Assembly: GCA_027886975.1 (NCBI GenBank)
Contig: JAPCJK010000005.1
Span: forward strand, 1-45,960
DNA: 45,960 nt
Direction: 5' to 3'
Source of the DNA: Nitrososphaerota archaeon
GTDB lineage: Archaea > Thermoproteota > Nitrososphaeria > Nitrososphaerales > Gagatemarchaeaceae
Positions 16,204 to 24,356 of this stretch are shown one piece after another; position 1 is the stretch's first letter; each line of letters opens with the position of its first letter. The notes below the pieces were generated by a model. The model was given only the letters and a program-made list of their open reading frames with translations, did not search any database and was not told the origin of the DNA. The translations under genes were made by a program, and so were the position numbers.

Positions 16204-17055
16204 TTGAGTTCGCAAGCTGAGAAAGCAGAGAGGTTTCGGGGATTACATGACAGGAAGAAGGTGTTGATTCTCCCCAACGCCTGGGACGTCCCGAGCGCGA
16301 GGATCTTCGAAAATGCTGGCTTCCCCGCTGTAGCCACTTCGAGCGCGGGGATGATGGTGTCATTGGGATACCCCGACGGCGAAGAGATTCCAACAGAGGA
16401 GTTCATCTTAGCTATCAGGAGGATCGCGAGGGTACTATCGGTCCCGTTGACAGTGGACGTCGTGGGAGGGTTCGGACACGGGCCCGAGGACGTTGCGCAG
16501 ACAGTGAAGAGTGTAGTCGACGCAGGCGCTGTGGGGATAAACATCGAGGATTTTGTTCACAGCACGAAGGAGCTGCTTCCCGTCGATAAGCAACTAGAAA
16601 GACTTCGGGCGCTAGTGCGGCTTCAGAAATCGATTGACGTTCCTTTCGTTATCAACGCAAGGACTGATGCTTTCAGGTTCGGCCCCGGCGACGAGAGTGC
16701 CAAGCTCGACGAGGCCATTCGTAGAGGGATTGCGTACAAGGACGTTGGTGCAGACTGCGTCTACCCGATGGGTTTGACCGATGCGGCGTCGATTTCCAAG
16801 TTCGTCAAGGCAGTGGATTTTCCGATGAACGTCATGGTTAGGAAAGGACTCCCTTCCGTGCCCGAACTTGGTAGACTGGGTGTCGCCAGGGTAAGCTTCG
16901 GACCCAGTGCCTCCTATGCGGCCATGGGTCTGATGAAGCGAGCGTCAGAGGAAGTTCTGACGAAAGGGACCTACGCGACCCTCATCGATGGCGCGATAAC
17001 GTTCGACGAGCTCAACGCACTTGCAGTCCCCAAGAAGACAACGTCTCCACTGTGA
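16204..17055 (+). CDS. Isocitrate lyase / PEP mutase superfamily enzyme
   Basis: 283 residues forming one TIM barrel of the ICL/PEPM superfamily: VLILPNAWDVPSARIFENAG, TSSAGMMVSLGYPDGE, VDVVGGFG, GINIEDF (metal-binding acid) and VINARTDAF. The catalytic Cys loop of true isocitrate and methylisocitrate lyases (KKCGH) is absent, so it fits the oxaloacetate decarboxylase/carboxyvinyl-phosphonate mutase-like branch that cleaves or moves C-C bonds of 2-oxoacids. The start is TTG 16204. Probably co-transcribed with the DUF885 gene. Confidence 0.85.
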   Translation: MSSQAEKAERFRGLHDRKKVLILPNAWDVPSARIFENAGFPAVATSSAGMMVSLGYPDGEEIPTEEFILAIRRIARVLSVPLTVDVVGGFGHGPEDVAQTVKSVVDAGAVGINIEDFVHSTKELLPVDKQLERLRALVRLQKSIDVPFVINARTDAFRFGPGDESAKLDEAIRRGIAYKDVGADCVYPMGLTDAASISKFVKAVDFPMNVMVRKGLPSVPELGRLGVARVSFGPSASYAAMGLMKRASEEVLTKGTYATLIDGAITFDELNALAVPKKTTSPL

Positions 17056-17062
17056 AGGCTTC

Positions 17063-17086
17063 ACTAAAACAGAGGGCCTCTCGGCC
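17063..17086 (-). terminator. Hairpin terminator of the DUF1059-like gene
   Basis: On the minus strand, directly after the stop codon, AGGGCC-GAGA-GGCCCT is followed by CTGTTTTAG. Fourth hairpin plus T-run terminator of the window, again behind a tiny gene. Confidence 0.62.
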
Positions 17087-17248
17087 CTACATCTTCTTGA
17101 TGTTCTTCATCGCATTCTCGCGTGAGCTGTCCATGTCCGGATGGACCCTCGAGAGATGCAATTGCACGACAGCCACCGCGTCGTCCATGCCATGAGGAGT
17201 GGACATGGTGAAACCGCAGGGGCATTCGACACCGAGTTTCTCGGTCAT
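17087..17248 (-). CDS. DUF1059-like small protein, second copy
   Basis: 53 residues from ATG 17248; the open frame extends to 17299 but a TATA box (ATTAAATAATC, about 17271-17281) 27 bases upstream of the ATG marks it as the leaderless start. VECPCGFTMSTPHGMDDAV and LHLSRVHPDM keep the CxC/CG start and the His near the end of the DUF1059 pattern, but the middle differs from the copy at 3980-4159. It has its own terminator. Confidence 0.6.
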   Translation of the reverse strand: MTEKLGVECPCGFTMSTPHGMDDAVAVVQLHLSRVHPDMDSSRENAMKNIKKM

Positions 17249-17305
17249 GTGTTCCAAGGAACCTCGCAGATTATTTAATAGTTTAGAACTTTCTAACAAA
17301 GCTCC

Positions 17306-18280
17306 CTACACCTTCACTCCAAGAATCCTTTCAATTATGTCAGAGAGGGTGATCACCCCGACCATCTCCTCCCCTTCGAAGACGAAGGCGATGGTGGTGC
17401 CGGCATCCTGCATCTTCTCAATCACGGTCGCCAGGGCTTCCTCCGTCGAGACGCGCGCCGGTTGTATCATGTAGTCGTGGATGCCTGAGTCCAGTAGATC
17501 CCTCGAAATTGCTTTGGTGATTGACCTGAAAGTCACGGCGCCGACGTACATCTTTCTCTTGGCGTCATAAACTGGCATTCGAGGATGGTTCGTCTGCCCC
17601 ATTGCTTTGAGCGCGTCGAAAACCGTCGCGTCGCTGGGGATAGACACGATCTCTTCAGCCGGTGTAATGGCGTCGGCGGCGCTGCTCTTGGATGAGGAGA
17701 GCGCTGTCCTGAGGAGCCTACCCGCGTCTGGCTCGATGTGCCCCGCCTTCTCGAGCATTGTGACTACGTCCTCGAACTCGGCGGCGAGGTCCACCTCCTT
17801 GTAGCCTGGCTTGCCCACCATCCTCTCCGAGAGCCTCCGGGCGAAGTTGGTCATGGGGATGGCGACGGGCGCGAGGACTTCCGTGATAACCTTCGTTGAT
17901 GGGGCTAGAATGAGAGACATCCTGAGGGCGTTTTCGATTCCGATGGCCTTCGGCAGCAGGTAGAGAAATGTCATTATCACGAACGAGCCGCCAAGAGCGC
18001 TGTACACCCAGCCTATGGGGCCAAAGATGTCCGACAGAATGAGGCCAATCGATGTCGCCAAGATTACGTTGGATATCGTGTCGATGAGGGTCGTGACGGC
18101 GACGAGCCTCGTCTTTTCGCTGACTATCTCGTGGGCTTCGACGGCACGGGAAGACCCGCTTGCAATCGAGGGCCCCAGCGAGAACGGGCGGAGTGTCAGG
18201 TAGGTGGCTTCGACGAGCGACGACCAGAAAGCCACGAAGGTGGAACCCACTAGGGAGATGAGTACTATGTCGGAGACCAT
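17306..18280 (-). CDS. CNNM/CorC family protein: DUF21 membrane domain plus CBS pair
   Basis: 324 residues. The N-terminal half is the DUF21/CNNM membrane domain (helices at about 3-25, 60-83 and 88-111; LVEATYLTLRPFSL is the family signature region). The C-terminal half holds two CBS domains: ITPAEEIVSIPSDATVFDAL to AITKAI, and YMIQPARVSTEEAL to VITLSDIIERILGV. Such proteins bind adenosine nucleotides and act in magnesium or cobalt export and homeostasis. The gene follows the UMP kinase gene by 28 bases and is likely in the same operon. Confidence 0.88.
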   Translation of the reverse strand: MVSDIVLISLVGSTFVAFWSSLVEATYLTLRPFSLGPSIASGSSRAVEAHEIVSEKTRLVAVTTLIDTISNVILATSIGLILSDIFGPIGWVYSALGGSFVIMTFLYLLPKAIGIENALRMSLILAPSTKVITEVLAPVAIPMTNFARRLSERMVGKPGYKEVDLAAEFEDVVTMLEKAGHIEPDAGRLLRTALSSSKSSAADAITPAEEIVSIPSDATVFDALKAMGQTNHPRMPVYDAKRKMYVGAVTFRSITKAISRDLLDSGIHDYMIQPARVSTEEALATVIEKMQDAGTTIAFVFEGEEMVGVITLSDIIERILGVKV

Positions 18281-18308
18281 TTCCGGGCGATACTCTCCCC
18301 TTCCACCT

Positions 18309-18974
18309 TCAGGTTACGACTGTTCCTATCCTCTCGCCGTGGATGGCCTTCAAAACCCCCTTGGCGTCTGCTCCGTTCAACACTACAAGCCTGACCTTCG
18401 ACTCGGCCAGCTGATCGACGGCCACCGGGTCCACGATGCTGTGGATGCCTGGACGGTGGGTCCCCCCGAGAATCTGCTTCATCCTCTCGTAGGTGATCTT
18501 GTCCAGCTTCTTCGCCTTCTTGTTGGTCCTAGGGTCGTCGGTGTAGATCCCGTTCTGGTCCGAGGCTTTCACAAGGAGGTCCGCCCTCCACCTTTGTGCG
18601 ACTATGGCGGCAACGGTGTCCGTTGTTATTCCCGGCCTGAGGCCTCCCATGACCGCGACCCTGTTCCTCGCGAGCCGTTGCAGCATCCCGTCGATGGAGG
18701 TGGGGACACTGCTCACGCCGCCGAGTTTCATTGCTACGAGACGGGCGTTGAGTCTCGACGCATGAATCGCAACCGTGTCCTGCTGATACGAAGAGAGGCC
18801 CATCTGGGCTGCGGACTTGATGTACTCTCTTGAAATCGGTCCGCCCCCGACGACCACGGCAACGGAATGCCCCTCGTAATTGAGGTCTGAAATCACGTCA
18901 GCGTAGGCGTTCACGACCTTGGCCGACGGGGGGGAGCCGAGTACTGAACCCCCTATCCTGAGCACGGCCTTCAA
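18309..18974 (-). CDS. pyrH: Uridylate kinase, archaeal PyrH type
   Basis: 221 residues of the amino-acid kinase fold: RIGGSVLGSP, VVVGGGPISREYI, VMGGLRPGITTDTVAAIVA and LLVKASDQNGIYTDDPR are the UMP kinase blocks. It makes UDP from UMP in pyrimidine synthesis. The start is TTG 18974 with a good Shine-Dalgarno (GGGAGGA, about 10 bases upstream), one of the few clear ones here. Its TATA box is the palindrome TTTATAAA shared with the divergent aRF1 gene. Confidence 0.92.
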   Translation of the reverse strand: MKAVLRIGGSVLGSPPSAKVVNAYADVISDLNYEGHSVAVVVGGGPISREYIKSAAQMGLSSYQQDTVAIHASRLNARLVAMKLGGVSSVPTSIDGMLQRLARNRVAVMGGLRPGITTDTVAAIVAQRWRADLLVKASDQNGIYTDDPRTNKKAKKLDKITYERMKQILGGTHRPGIHSIVDPVAVDQLAESKVRLVVLNGADAKGVLKAIHGERIGTVVT

Positions 18975-19011
18975 TTTTGTAATTCCTCCCTAACCTGCTT
19001 CTACGTGTGAT

Positions 19012-19023
19012 AGGTTTTATAAA
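19012..19023. promoter_or_regulatory. Palindromic TATA box shared by UMP kinase and aRF1 genes
   Basis: TTTATAAA at 19016-19023 reads the same on both strands. To the left it lies about 42 bases from the UMP kinase start; to the right about 30 bases from a 13-codon upstream ORF and about 90 from the aRF1 ATG. No second TATA-like element is evident in the 136-base gap, so one element may serve both directions. Confidence 0.5.
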
Positions 19024-19050
19024 TGAGTAAGGAAGATTTCGAGTATTCTA

Positions 19051-19092
19051 ATGCCAGCTGCCTACGGCTCTCGCTCGGTTTCTTCGGCCTGA
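19051..19092 (+). other. 13-codon upstream ORF in the aRF1 leader
   Basis: ATG 19051 opens a short frame, MPAAYGSRSVSSA, ending in TGA at 19090-19092. The aRF1 Shine-Dalgarno (AGAGGT, 19096-19101) follows the stop directly. A leader peptide whose termination needs the product of the next gene could feed back on release factor synthesis; this is a guess from layout only. Confidence 0.35.
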
Positions 19093-19110
19093 CGTAGAGG
19101 TAGCTCTGCA

Positions 19111-20358
19111 ATGTCGACAAAGGCAGATTCCGTTAGACTATACAAGGTAAGGAAGCTCATCTCCGAGCTCAGCAACAAGGAAGGAAGGGGGACGGAGCTC
19201 GTCTCCCTGTACATACCGCCGAAGAAGCCCGTACACGAAGCCATTGCGAACCTTCGTGAGGAATGGGGGACTGCAGGCAACATCAAGTCGGACACCACCA
19301 GGAACCACGTGCAGGACGCCCTCACCAAGACGATGCAGCGGCTCAAGCTGTACAGAACTGCACCCGACACGGGTCTCGTGATCTTCGCCGGAGCACTCCC
19401 CACGAACGGGCCCGGGAGCGAAGTCGTCAACGTATACGAAATCATCCCGCCGAAGCCCGTCGCCCAGTATCTGTACCAGTGCGACGACCACTTCCACGTA
19501 GAGTGGCTGAAGGACATGCTCAAGGAGGACAAGGTCTTCGGGCTTCTCTCGATCGATGCGAGCGACGCCGGACTGGGGATACTGAGCGGAGACAGTTTGG
19601 AGGTCGCCGACGTCCTGACTTCGGGTATTTCGGGGAAGACGAGGAAGGGAGGGCAGTCGGCGAGAAGGTACGAGCGGGGGAGGGAGATGGAGTTGACCTA
19701 CTACTACCACAGGGTAGCAGAGCACGCCACCAGGGTCTTCATCGACAGCAACAAGGTAACCGGAATGATCGTCGGCGGGCCGGGGCCGACCAAGGATGAA
19801 TTCCTGAAGGGCGGCTTCCTCCACTACGAGCTTCAGAATAAGGTCGTGGCCGTGCTCGACCTCGGCTACTCAGGGAGGGAGGGGGTCAGGGAGCTCGTGG
19901 AGAAGGCTGGGGACATACTGAAGGACGTCAGGTTGGTGGAAGAGAAGAAACTGGTACAGAAGTTCTTGTTCGAAGTAAACAAGCAAGGGGGGCTCGCAGT
20001 CTATGGTCTCCCTAGGGTCATCGAGGCTCTGCAGAAGGCCAGCACCGAGGTGGTGCTCGTCTCCGACGACCTTGACATGGTGAAGCTTGAGGCAAGGTGC
20101 AAAAAATGCGGGACGGTGAAGTCTGAGACTGTGCAGGCGTCGAAGAGGATCCACCAACGTCAGGAGATGGCTTCGGTCCCCTGCACAAAGTGCGGGGCGA
20201 CAGACTTCGAGGTGACCGAGAAGGACATTGTGGACGTCCTTGAGGAGATGGCCTTCCAGGTGGGTTCGAAGGTCGAGGTGATCTCCACGGGGACGGAAGA
20301 AGGGAGCATGTTCAAGTCCTTCGGCGGGGTTGGCGCAATTCTGAGATACAGAAGCTAA
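19111..20358 (+). CDS. prf1: Peptide chain release factor aRF1
   Basis: 415 residues, the usual length. Domain 1 holds the stop-codon-reading NIKS motif (57-60), domain 2 the catalytic GGQ (180-182) in KTRKGGQSARR that triggers peptidyl-tRNA hydrolysis, and domain 3 a zinc-ribbon insert with CKKCG and CTKCGA. It recognises all three stop codons and pairs with ABCE1 in recycling. The ATG at 19111 has the Shine-Dalgarno AGAGGT ten bases before. The stop overlaps the convergent DUF4382 gene by four bases. Confidence 0.96.
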   Translation: MSTKADSVRLYKVRKLISELSNKEGRGTELVSLYIPPKKPVHEAIANLREEWGTAGNIKSDTTRNHVQDALTKTMQRLKLYRTAPDTGLVIFAGALPTNGPGSEVVNVYEIIPPKPVAQYLYQCDDHFHVEWLKDMLKEDKVFGLLSIDASDAGLGILSGDSLEVADVLTSGISGKTRKGGQSARRYERGREMELTYYYHRVAEHATRVFIDSNKVTGMIVGGPGPTKDEFLKGGFLHYELQNKVVAVLDLGYSGREGVRELVEKAGDILKDVRLVEEKKLVQKFLFEVNKQGGLAVYGLPRVIEALQKASTEVVLVSDDLDMVKLEARCKKCGTVKSETVQASKRIHQRQEMASVPCTKCGATDFEVTEKDIVDVLEEMAFQVGSKVEVISTGTEEGSMFKSFGGVGAILRYRS

Positions 20359-21395
20359 GAGGCCACAACCGTCTGGACGCTGAGGGTCTCGGGGCCGAAA
20401 ATGATCACGTTGTAGCTGGTTCCGCTGGAGATTCCATGGCCTCCGAGGAGGTTTGTAATCGCTCCCGAATAGGTGAACTGATGAGTCGCGCCTGCTGCCA
20501 GCGAGTAACCATTAGCCTCGAGGACCGATTCGACCTGGCCTGAAGCCCCGGCCTGGAGCCTCAAGGAACCGTCTGACCCGACTGCGAAGACGAAGGAGTT
20601 GGATAAGGAACCCAGAGCGGCACTCACTCTTTCACCCGCTGAAGCTGGGGTCACCACAACCAACCTTATCATGAGCGAATCAGACCCGGGGTTTGTAACT
20701 GAAAACGAGAATGACCTGGGTGCCAGGCTCAGCCCAGAGTTTGTCAGGGTGTCCGAGTGGCTCGCCCTGAAAGTTTGCAGCCAGCTGCGGCCTTCTAGCG
20801 AGGACCTGTTACCAACTTCCTTCATCGAAGGAGTTTCTTCGCTCTCGGGCACTTGGAGGGCCTTCGCACCAGTGGAGACGGCGAACCTGGGGTTAGACTG
20901 ATCGCCAAGGTTCAGGACGGTCGGCTGTATGTCGACCAAGGCCGCGGCCACGTGAGCCGAGTTGACTTTGACACCGCCTACAATAGGGACGACGAGCCTC
21001 CCGGAGTTGACGGTGGCGCTGTAGTTCTTCCCCATGAAATCTACCTTGACGCTGGAGATATCAAATGCTACAAGGTTGTAGGTTAGGCTGGGGATTGTCG
21101 CACTGGAAATCGTCTGGCTCAGGTTCACAAGCTTCAACGTATCAATCGTCCCAGCTCCTGCGATGGTGACCCACCCAGAATCGCCTGAGCTGTCTGCGTG
21201 GACCGCGAGATTGGAGTAGGTGATGTAGACCGCGGAGACTCCTTCCGGAACAGACGGGGGGTCGGTGAGCAACACGGAAAGGACCCCCGACGAGCCGAAG
21301 TTGAGGAGGCCCAGCGACGACCCTGAGAAGATGATCACACCTGCCAGAACCAGGCCGGCCATGCCATACGCAGCAACCTTTGTCGCGAGCTTCAA
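20355..21395 (-). CDS. Secreted/anchored DUF4382 protein
   Basis: 346 residues. An N-terminal hydrophobic helix (about 8-29: VAAYGMAGLVLAGVIIFSG) acts as signal or anchor. The DUF4382 domain follows: GVLSVLLTDPPSVPEGVSA, VYITYSNLAVHA, and LVNLSQTISSATIPSLTYN, ending near DIQPTVLNLGDQSNPRF. The last third is a beta-rich domain of unknown type (SFSVTNPGSDSLMIRLVVV). DUF4382 proteins are extracellular and their role is unknown. Start TTG 21395, with TATA-like CGATAAAC about 23 bases upstream. Confidence 0.82.
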   Translation of the reverse strand: MKLATKVAAYGMAGLVLAGVIIFSGSSLGLLNFGSSGVLSVLLTDPPSVPEGVSAVYITYSNLAVHADSSGDSGWVTIAGAGTIDTLKLVNLSQTISSATIPSLTYNLVAFDISSVKVDFMGKNYSATVNSGRLVVPIVGGVKVNSAHVAAALVDIQPTVLNLGDQSNPRFAVSTGAKALQVPESEETPSMKEVGNRSSLEGRSWLQTFRASHSDTLTNSGLSLAPRSFSFSVTNPGSDSLMIRLVVVTPASAGERVSAALGSLSNSFVFAVGSDGSLRLQAGASGQVESVLEANGYSLAAGATHQFTYSGAITNLLGGHGISSGTSYNVIIFGPETLSVQTVVAS

Positions 21396-21450
21396 ACGCG
21401 GGTCGCCATTCTGTTTATCGATGAAGCACCGAGGTATCGCATTATCAACT

Positions 21451-21477
21451 AACGTTTTTGAACGTGGGGCTGAACGT
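21451..21477. promoter_or_regulatory. Three AACGT repeats before the membrane HTH gene
   Basis: AACGT occurs at 21451-21455, 21461-21465 and 21473-21477; the last two sit in a longer copy TGAACGTG (21459-21466, shifted by one turn to 21471-21478). The spacing of 10 and 12 bases puts all copies on one face of the helix. The array occupies the core promoter region of the HTH gene at 21498 and lies in the gap to the divergent DUF4382 gene. Confidence 0.45.
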
Positions 21478-21497
21478 GATGACCGATTGGGGCATTC

Positions 21498-21986
21498 ATG
21501 AGCGAATCAAGTAAACAGGAGCCGACGAAATCTGAGTCGGCCGAAAAGAGGACTCCTGGGATGGTGGACGCCCAGCTCAAGGGGAACACCCTCCGCGTCT
21601 ACATCTATACTCTGAAGAAGAGGAAGGTGGGCGTGCGAGAAGTCCAAAGGGCACTTCTGATGTCGAACCCCTCCCTGGCACAGTACCACCTCAACAAGCT
21701 CAGGGAGCTTGGTCTGGTTTCCGAGAGCAACGGCGAGTATGAAGTGATTGGCGAAGTCAAGGTTGACGTTATGAGAGATTTTCTAAGGCTGGGGACGCTG
21801 ATTGTCCCCAGGTTCGTATTCTACGCCGTCGTATTCACTGTATTCGCGGTGTACCTGACCTTCGTGGGGTATCAGTACTTCAGCCTCGTGCCTGTCTTGG
21901 AGTGGCTCTCCTTTGCCCTGGCGGCCGCTGCGCTGGTCTTCTGGTACGAGGCGGCGAGGGCCTGGCGTTCTGCTCCTTCGCCCTGA
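21498..21986 (+). CDS. Membrane-anchored winged-helix protein
   Basis: 162 residues. A polar N-terminus is followed by a winged helix (about 28-78: NTLRVYIYTLKKRKVGVREV, RALLMSNPSLAQYHLNKLRE recognition region, LGLVSESNG wing) and two membrane helices (about 101-123 and 131-153). One-component regulators of this kind, with the DNA-binding domain on the inner face of the membrane, are frequent in archaea and probably sense something in or outside the membrane. The divergent secreted DUF4382 protein is a likely target and the AACGT array a likely binding site (inference). Confidence 0.75.
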   Translation: MSESSKQEPTKSESAEKRTPGMVDAQLKGNTLRVYIYTLKKRKVGVREVQRALLMSNPSLAQYHLNKLRELGLVSESNGEYEVIGEVKVDVMRDFLRLGTLIVPRFVFYAVVFTVFAVYLTFVGYQYFSLVPVLEWLSFALAAAALVFWYEAARAWRSAPSP

Positions 21987-22048
21987 TTCCCTTCGCCAGC
22001 GCAACTGTTTTTATGCGCTGACCTTCTGTGACATGACGGTGTTTTGCA

Positions 22049-23263
22049 GTGATTAGAATTGGGCTGATAGGAAAGACCAACGCGGGAAAGACCACGCTGT
22101 TCAATTCAATGACACTCCTTGCTGGAGAGGTCTCCAACTATCCATTCACCACGAAGTCGTCGGAGACGGGAGTGGCCAGTGTGGACACTCCGTGCGTGCA
22201 CAAGGAATTCGGGGTCAAGGACAATCCGATGAACTCCAAGTGCGAGGATGGCTGGAGGTTCATCCCGGTCGAGGTCACGGACCTCCCGGGCCTGATCAAG
22301 GGGGCGTGGATGGGGAAGGGACTTGGGAACCAGTTCCTGAGTGTAGCCGCACAGTCGGACGCGTTGCTGCACGTGGTCGACGCGTCGGGGAGCGTCGACA
22401 AAGATGGGAAGATTTCAGAGCCGGGGACCGGCGACCCATCGGCAGATTTCGCCGACGTGGAACTCGAACTCGTCCTTTGGTATACCAAGCTATTCACCCA
22501 GAACCTCCCGAAGATATCGAAGCTCTCGAAGACCCCAGGCTACGGCGTCCCGCCCGCAGTCGAAGAAGTGATGCGCGGAATCGGGGTCAGGAAGGAGCAC
22601 GTGATAACGGCGATGAAGGACGCAGGGCTGGATAACAAGGCCTTCGATTCCTGGAACGAGAAGGACATCCAGGCCTTCTGTTGGTCGCTTCGCGAATACT
22701 CCAAACCTACTCTATTGATTGCCAACAAGATGGACCTCCCCTTCGCCGCCGAGAACTTCCGAAAGCTTCGGGAGAAATACAAGGGTCTGATCGTCGTGCC
22801 CACCAGCGGAGAGGCTGAGCTAACCCTGCGGAGGGCAGAATCAAAGAAGCTCATCAGGTACGTTCCGGGGGAGGAGAGGTTCGAGATTCTCAAACCTCAG
22901 GAGCTGAACGAAGCGCAGAAGAGCGCTCTGGCCTACATCAGGCGGAAGGTATTCGGAGAGTACCTGAGGACGGGGGTGCAATTCGCCCTCAATTCGGCGG
23001 TCTTCAAACTTCTGCGAGAGAACGCCGTGTACCCGGTGCATGACCCTCAGAAGCTCTCCGACAAGAACGGGAGGATACTTCCCGACGTCCACCTCCTACC
23101 GACCGGTTCGACAGTCGAAGACCTCGCCAGAGACATACACACGGACTTAGTGAAAGGCCTCCTCTACGCCATTGATGTCAGGACCGGCCTGCATCTGCCG
23201 ACGAACTACGTACTTAGAGACCGAGACGTGATGTCGATCGTGTCGACGGCCAAGGAAAACTGA
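22049..23263 (+). CDS. YchF/Obg-like GTPase, archaeal type
   Basis: 404 residues. G1 motif GKTNAGKTT (8-16), G3 DLPGLIKGAWMGKGLGNQFL with the Obg-like switch 2, and G4 NKMDLPFA. The end (residues about 330-404) is a TGS-like domain (DVRTGLHLPTNYVLRDRDV). Relatives are ribosome-binding GTPases of translation; the archaeal group is of unclear role. GTG start at 22049, with TATA box GTTTTTATG about 30 bases upstream. Likely first gene of an operon with the primase-like gene. Confidence 0.9.
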   Translation: MIRIGLIGKTNAGKTTLFNSMTLLAGEVSNYPFTTKSSETGVASVDTPCVHKEFGVKDNPMNSKCEDGWRFIPVEVTDLPGLIKGAWMGKGLGNQFLSVAAQSDALLHVVDASGSVDKDGKISEPGTGDPSADFADVELELVLWYTKLFTQNLPKISKLSKTPGYGVPPAVEEVMRGIGVRKEHVITAMKDAGLDNKAFDSWNEKDIQAFCWSLREYSKPTLLIANKMDLPFAAENFRKLREKYKGLIVVPTSGEAELTLRRAESKKLIRYVPGEERFEILKPQELNEAQKSALAYIRRKVFGEYLRTGVQFALNSAVFKLLRENAVYPVHDPQKLSDKNGRILPDVHLLPTGSTVEDLARDIHTDLVKGLLYAIDVRTGLHLPTNYVLRDRDVMSIVSTAKEN

Positions 23264-23301
23264 GAGGAGCCGAATAGGGCCCTGGTGGTCGGTGGAGAAA
23301 G

Positions 23302-24288
23302 ATGCGGTACGGCGGGCCATTGCTGTCTGACCTTGAGCTGAGGTATCCATTCGCCCCGAGGTCGAGGAAGTTCTTCGAATCGGTCCCCGTGGAGGATGGG
23401 CTTGCGAGCAGGGAGGTCATCGGGCAGACGGAGAGCAGGCTCCTCAGCGCTCTCGGGAGAGGTAGGTACGAGCCTCACATGTCCGAGCTCGTCGAGTTCT
23501 CGAGCTTCTTTGCTGGGGCCCTAGTGGCGAGCCAGGACACGGTCCTCGCGTCGAGGTACTCCAAGAAGGAAGCGGAGAGGGCGAAGGAGTTTTTCGTCAG
23601 GGAGACGCCTGGGGCGAAGGTCACGAACATAGCCGAGTGCTTCGGCGTGACATTCCAACAAACAGAGGTCGATGGCGGGCGGGCCGGCTACTCCCTGCCG
23701 TTCGAGGGCTACCTTTCGTTGGTCTCGAAGCATGAGCTAGGGAAGAACCCGAAATGGAAGCTCGTAAGGCAGGACCTCGGTGCAGGGATAATTCGGATGA
23801 CGGACAACATGCTCAACGATCTCTTCGGGGACTGCGCCCTGGTCGCTGTGGCTGAAGGGGTGAGGAACCTGCGCAGGGCTCCGTTCCCCAAGCAGCTGCT
23901 GGAACTGAAAGCGAGAGTAGTGCAGTACGTGCCTGCGTCAAGGCCGAAGACCAACAAAGGTTACCTCTATGTGGAGGACCTCCTTCAACACCCAGTAACT
24001 GATGGGAGGCACCGGCTTGTTTGGCTAGTACTCGCCCCATACCTCGTCAACGTGAAGAAATTGGACGACGAACAGGCGATTGAGAAGATCAGGGCGTTCG
24101 TCGCCGTCGCGGGGGAAAGCAGCGAGTTGCGGCGCTTCGTGGAGTACAACGTGCGGAGGGCTCGCAGGAATGGGTTGCTCCCGCCGAGGTTCTCCACACT
24201 AAAGACGGAACATCCTGACATCTACTGGCTCCTCCCCAAGGAGGTTCTAGCTGCCGAGTCGGCACCAAGGACAAAAGGGACGCCGTAG
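23302..24288 (+). CDS. DNA primase large subunit (PriL)-like, without Fe-S cysteines
   Basis: 328 residues. The N-terminal half has the PriL pattern: LRYPFAPRSRKFFESV, then VLASRYSKKEAERAKEFFVRE (compare RYALAEAKRA in archaeal PriL) and NPKWKLVRQDLGAGI. The C-terminal part (HPVTDGRHRLVWLVLAPYLV, RRARRNGLLPPRFSTL, HPDIYWLL) is like PriX or PriL C-terminal domains. Only two cysteines occur in the whole protein (ECFG, GDCA), so the four-Cys [4Fe-4S] site of standard PriL is missing. PriX of Sulfolobus also lacks the cluster. The role in primer synthesis is inferred; no PriS is in the window. Confidence 0.65.
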   Translation: MRYGGPLLSDLELRYPFAPRSRKFFESVPVEDGLASREVIGQTESRLLSALGRGRYEPHMSELVEFSSFFAGALVASQDTVLASRYSKKEAERAKEFFVRETPGAKVTNIAECFGVTFQQTEVDGGRAGYSLPFEGYLSLVSKHELGKNPKWKLVRQDLGAGIIRMTDNMLNDLFGDCALVAVAEGVRNLRRAPFPKQLLELKARVVQYVPASRPKTNKGYLYVEDLLQHPVTDGRHRLVWLVLAPYLVNVKKLDDEQAIEKIRAFVAVAGESSELRRFVEYNVRRARRNGLLPPRFSTLKTEHPDIYWLLPKEVLAAESAPRTKGTP

Positions 24289-24356
24289 TACGAGAAAAAT
24301 GTCCAAGCCTGTTTTTCTCTAACTGTTAGATACGAGGAACCCAGGGCCCTTCGCAA

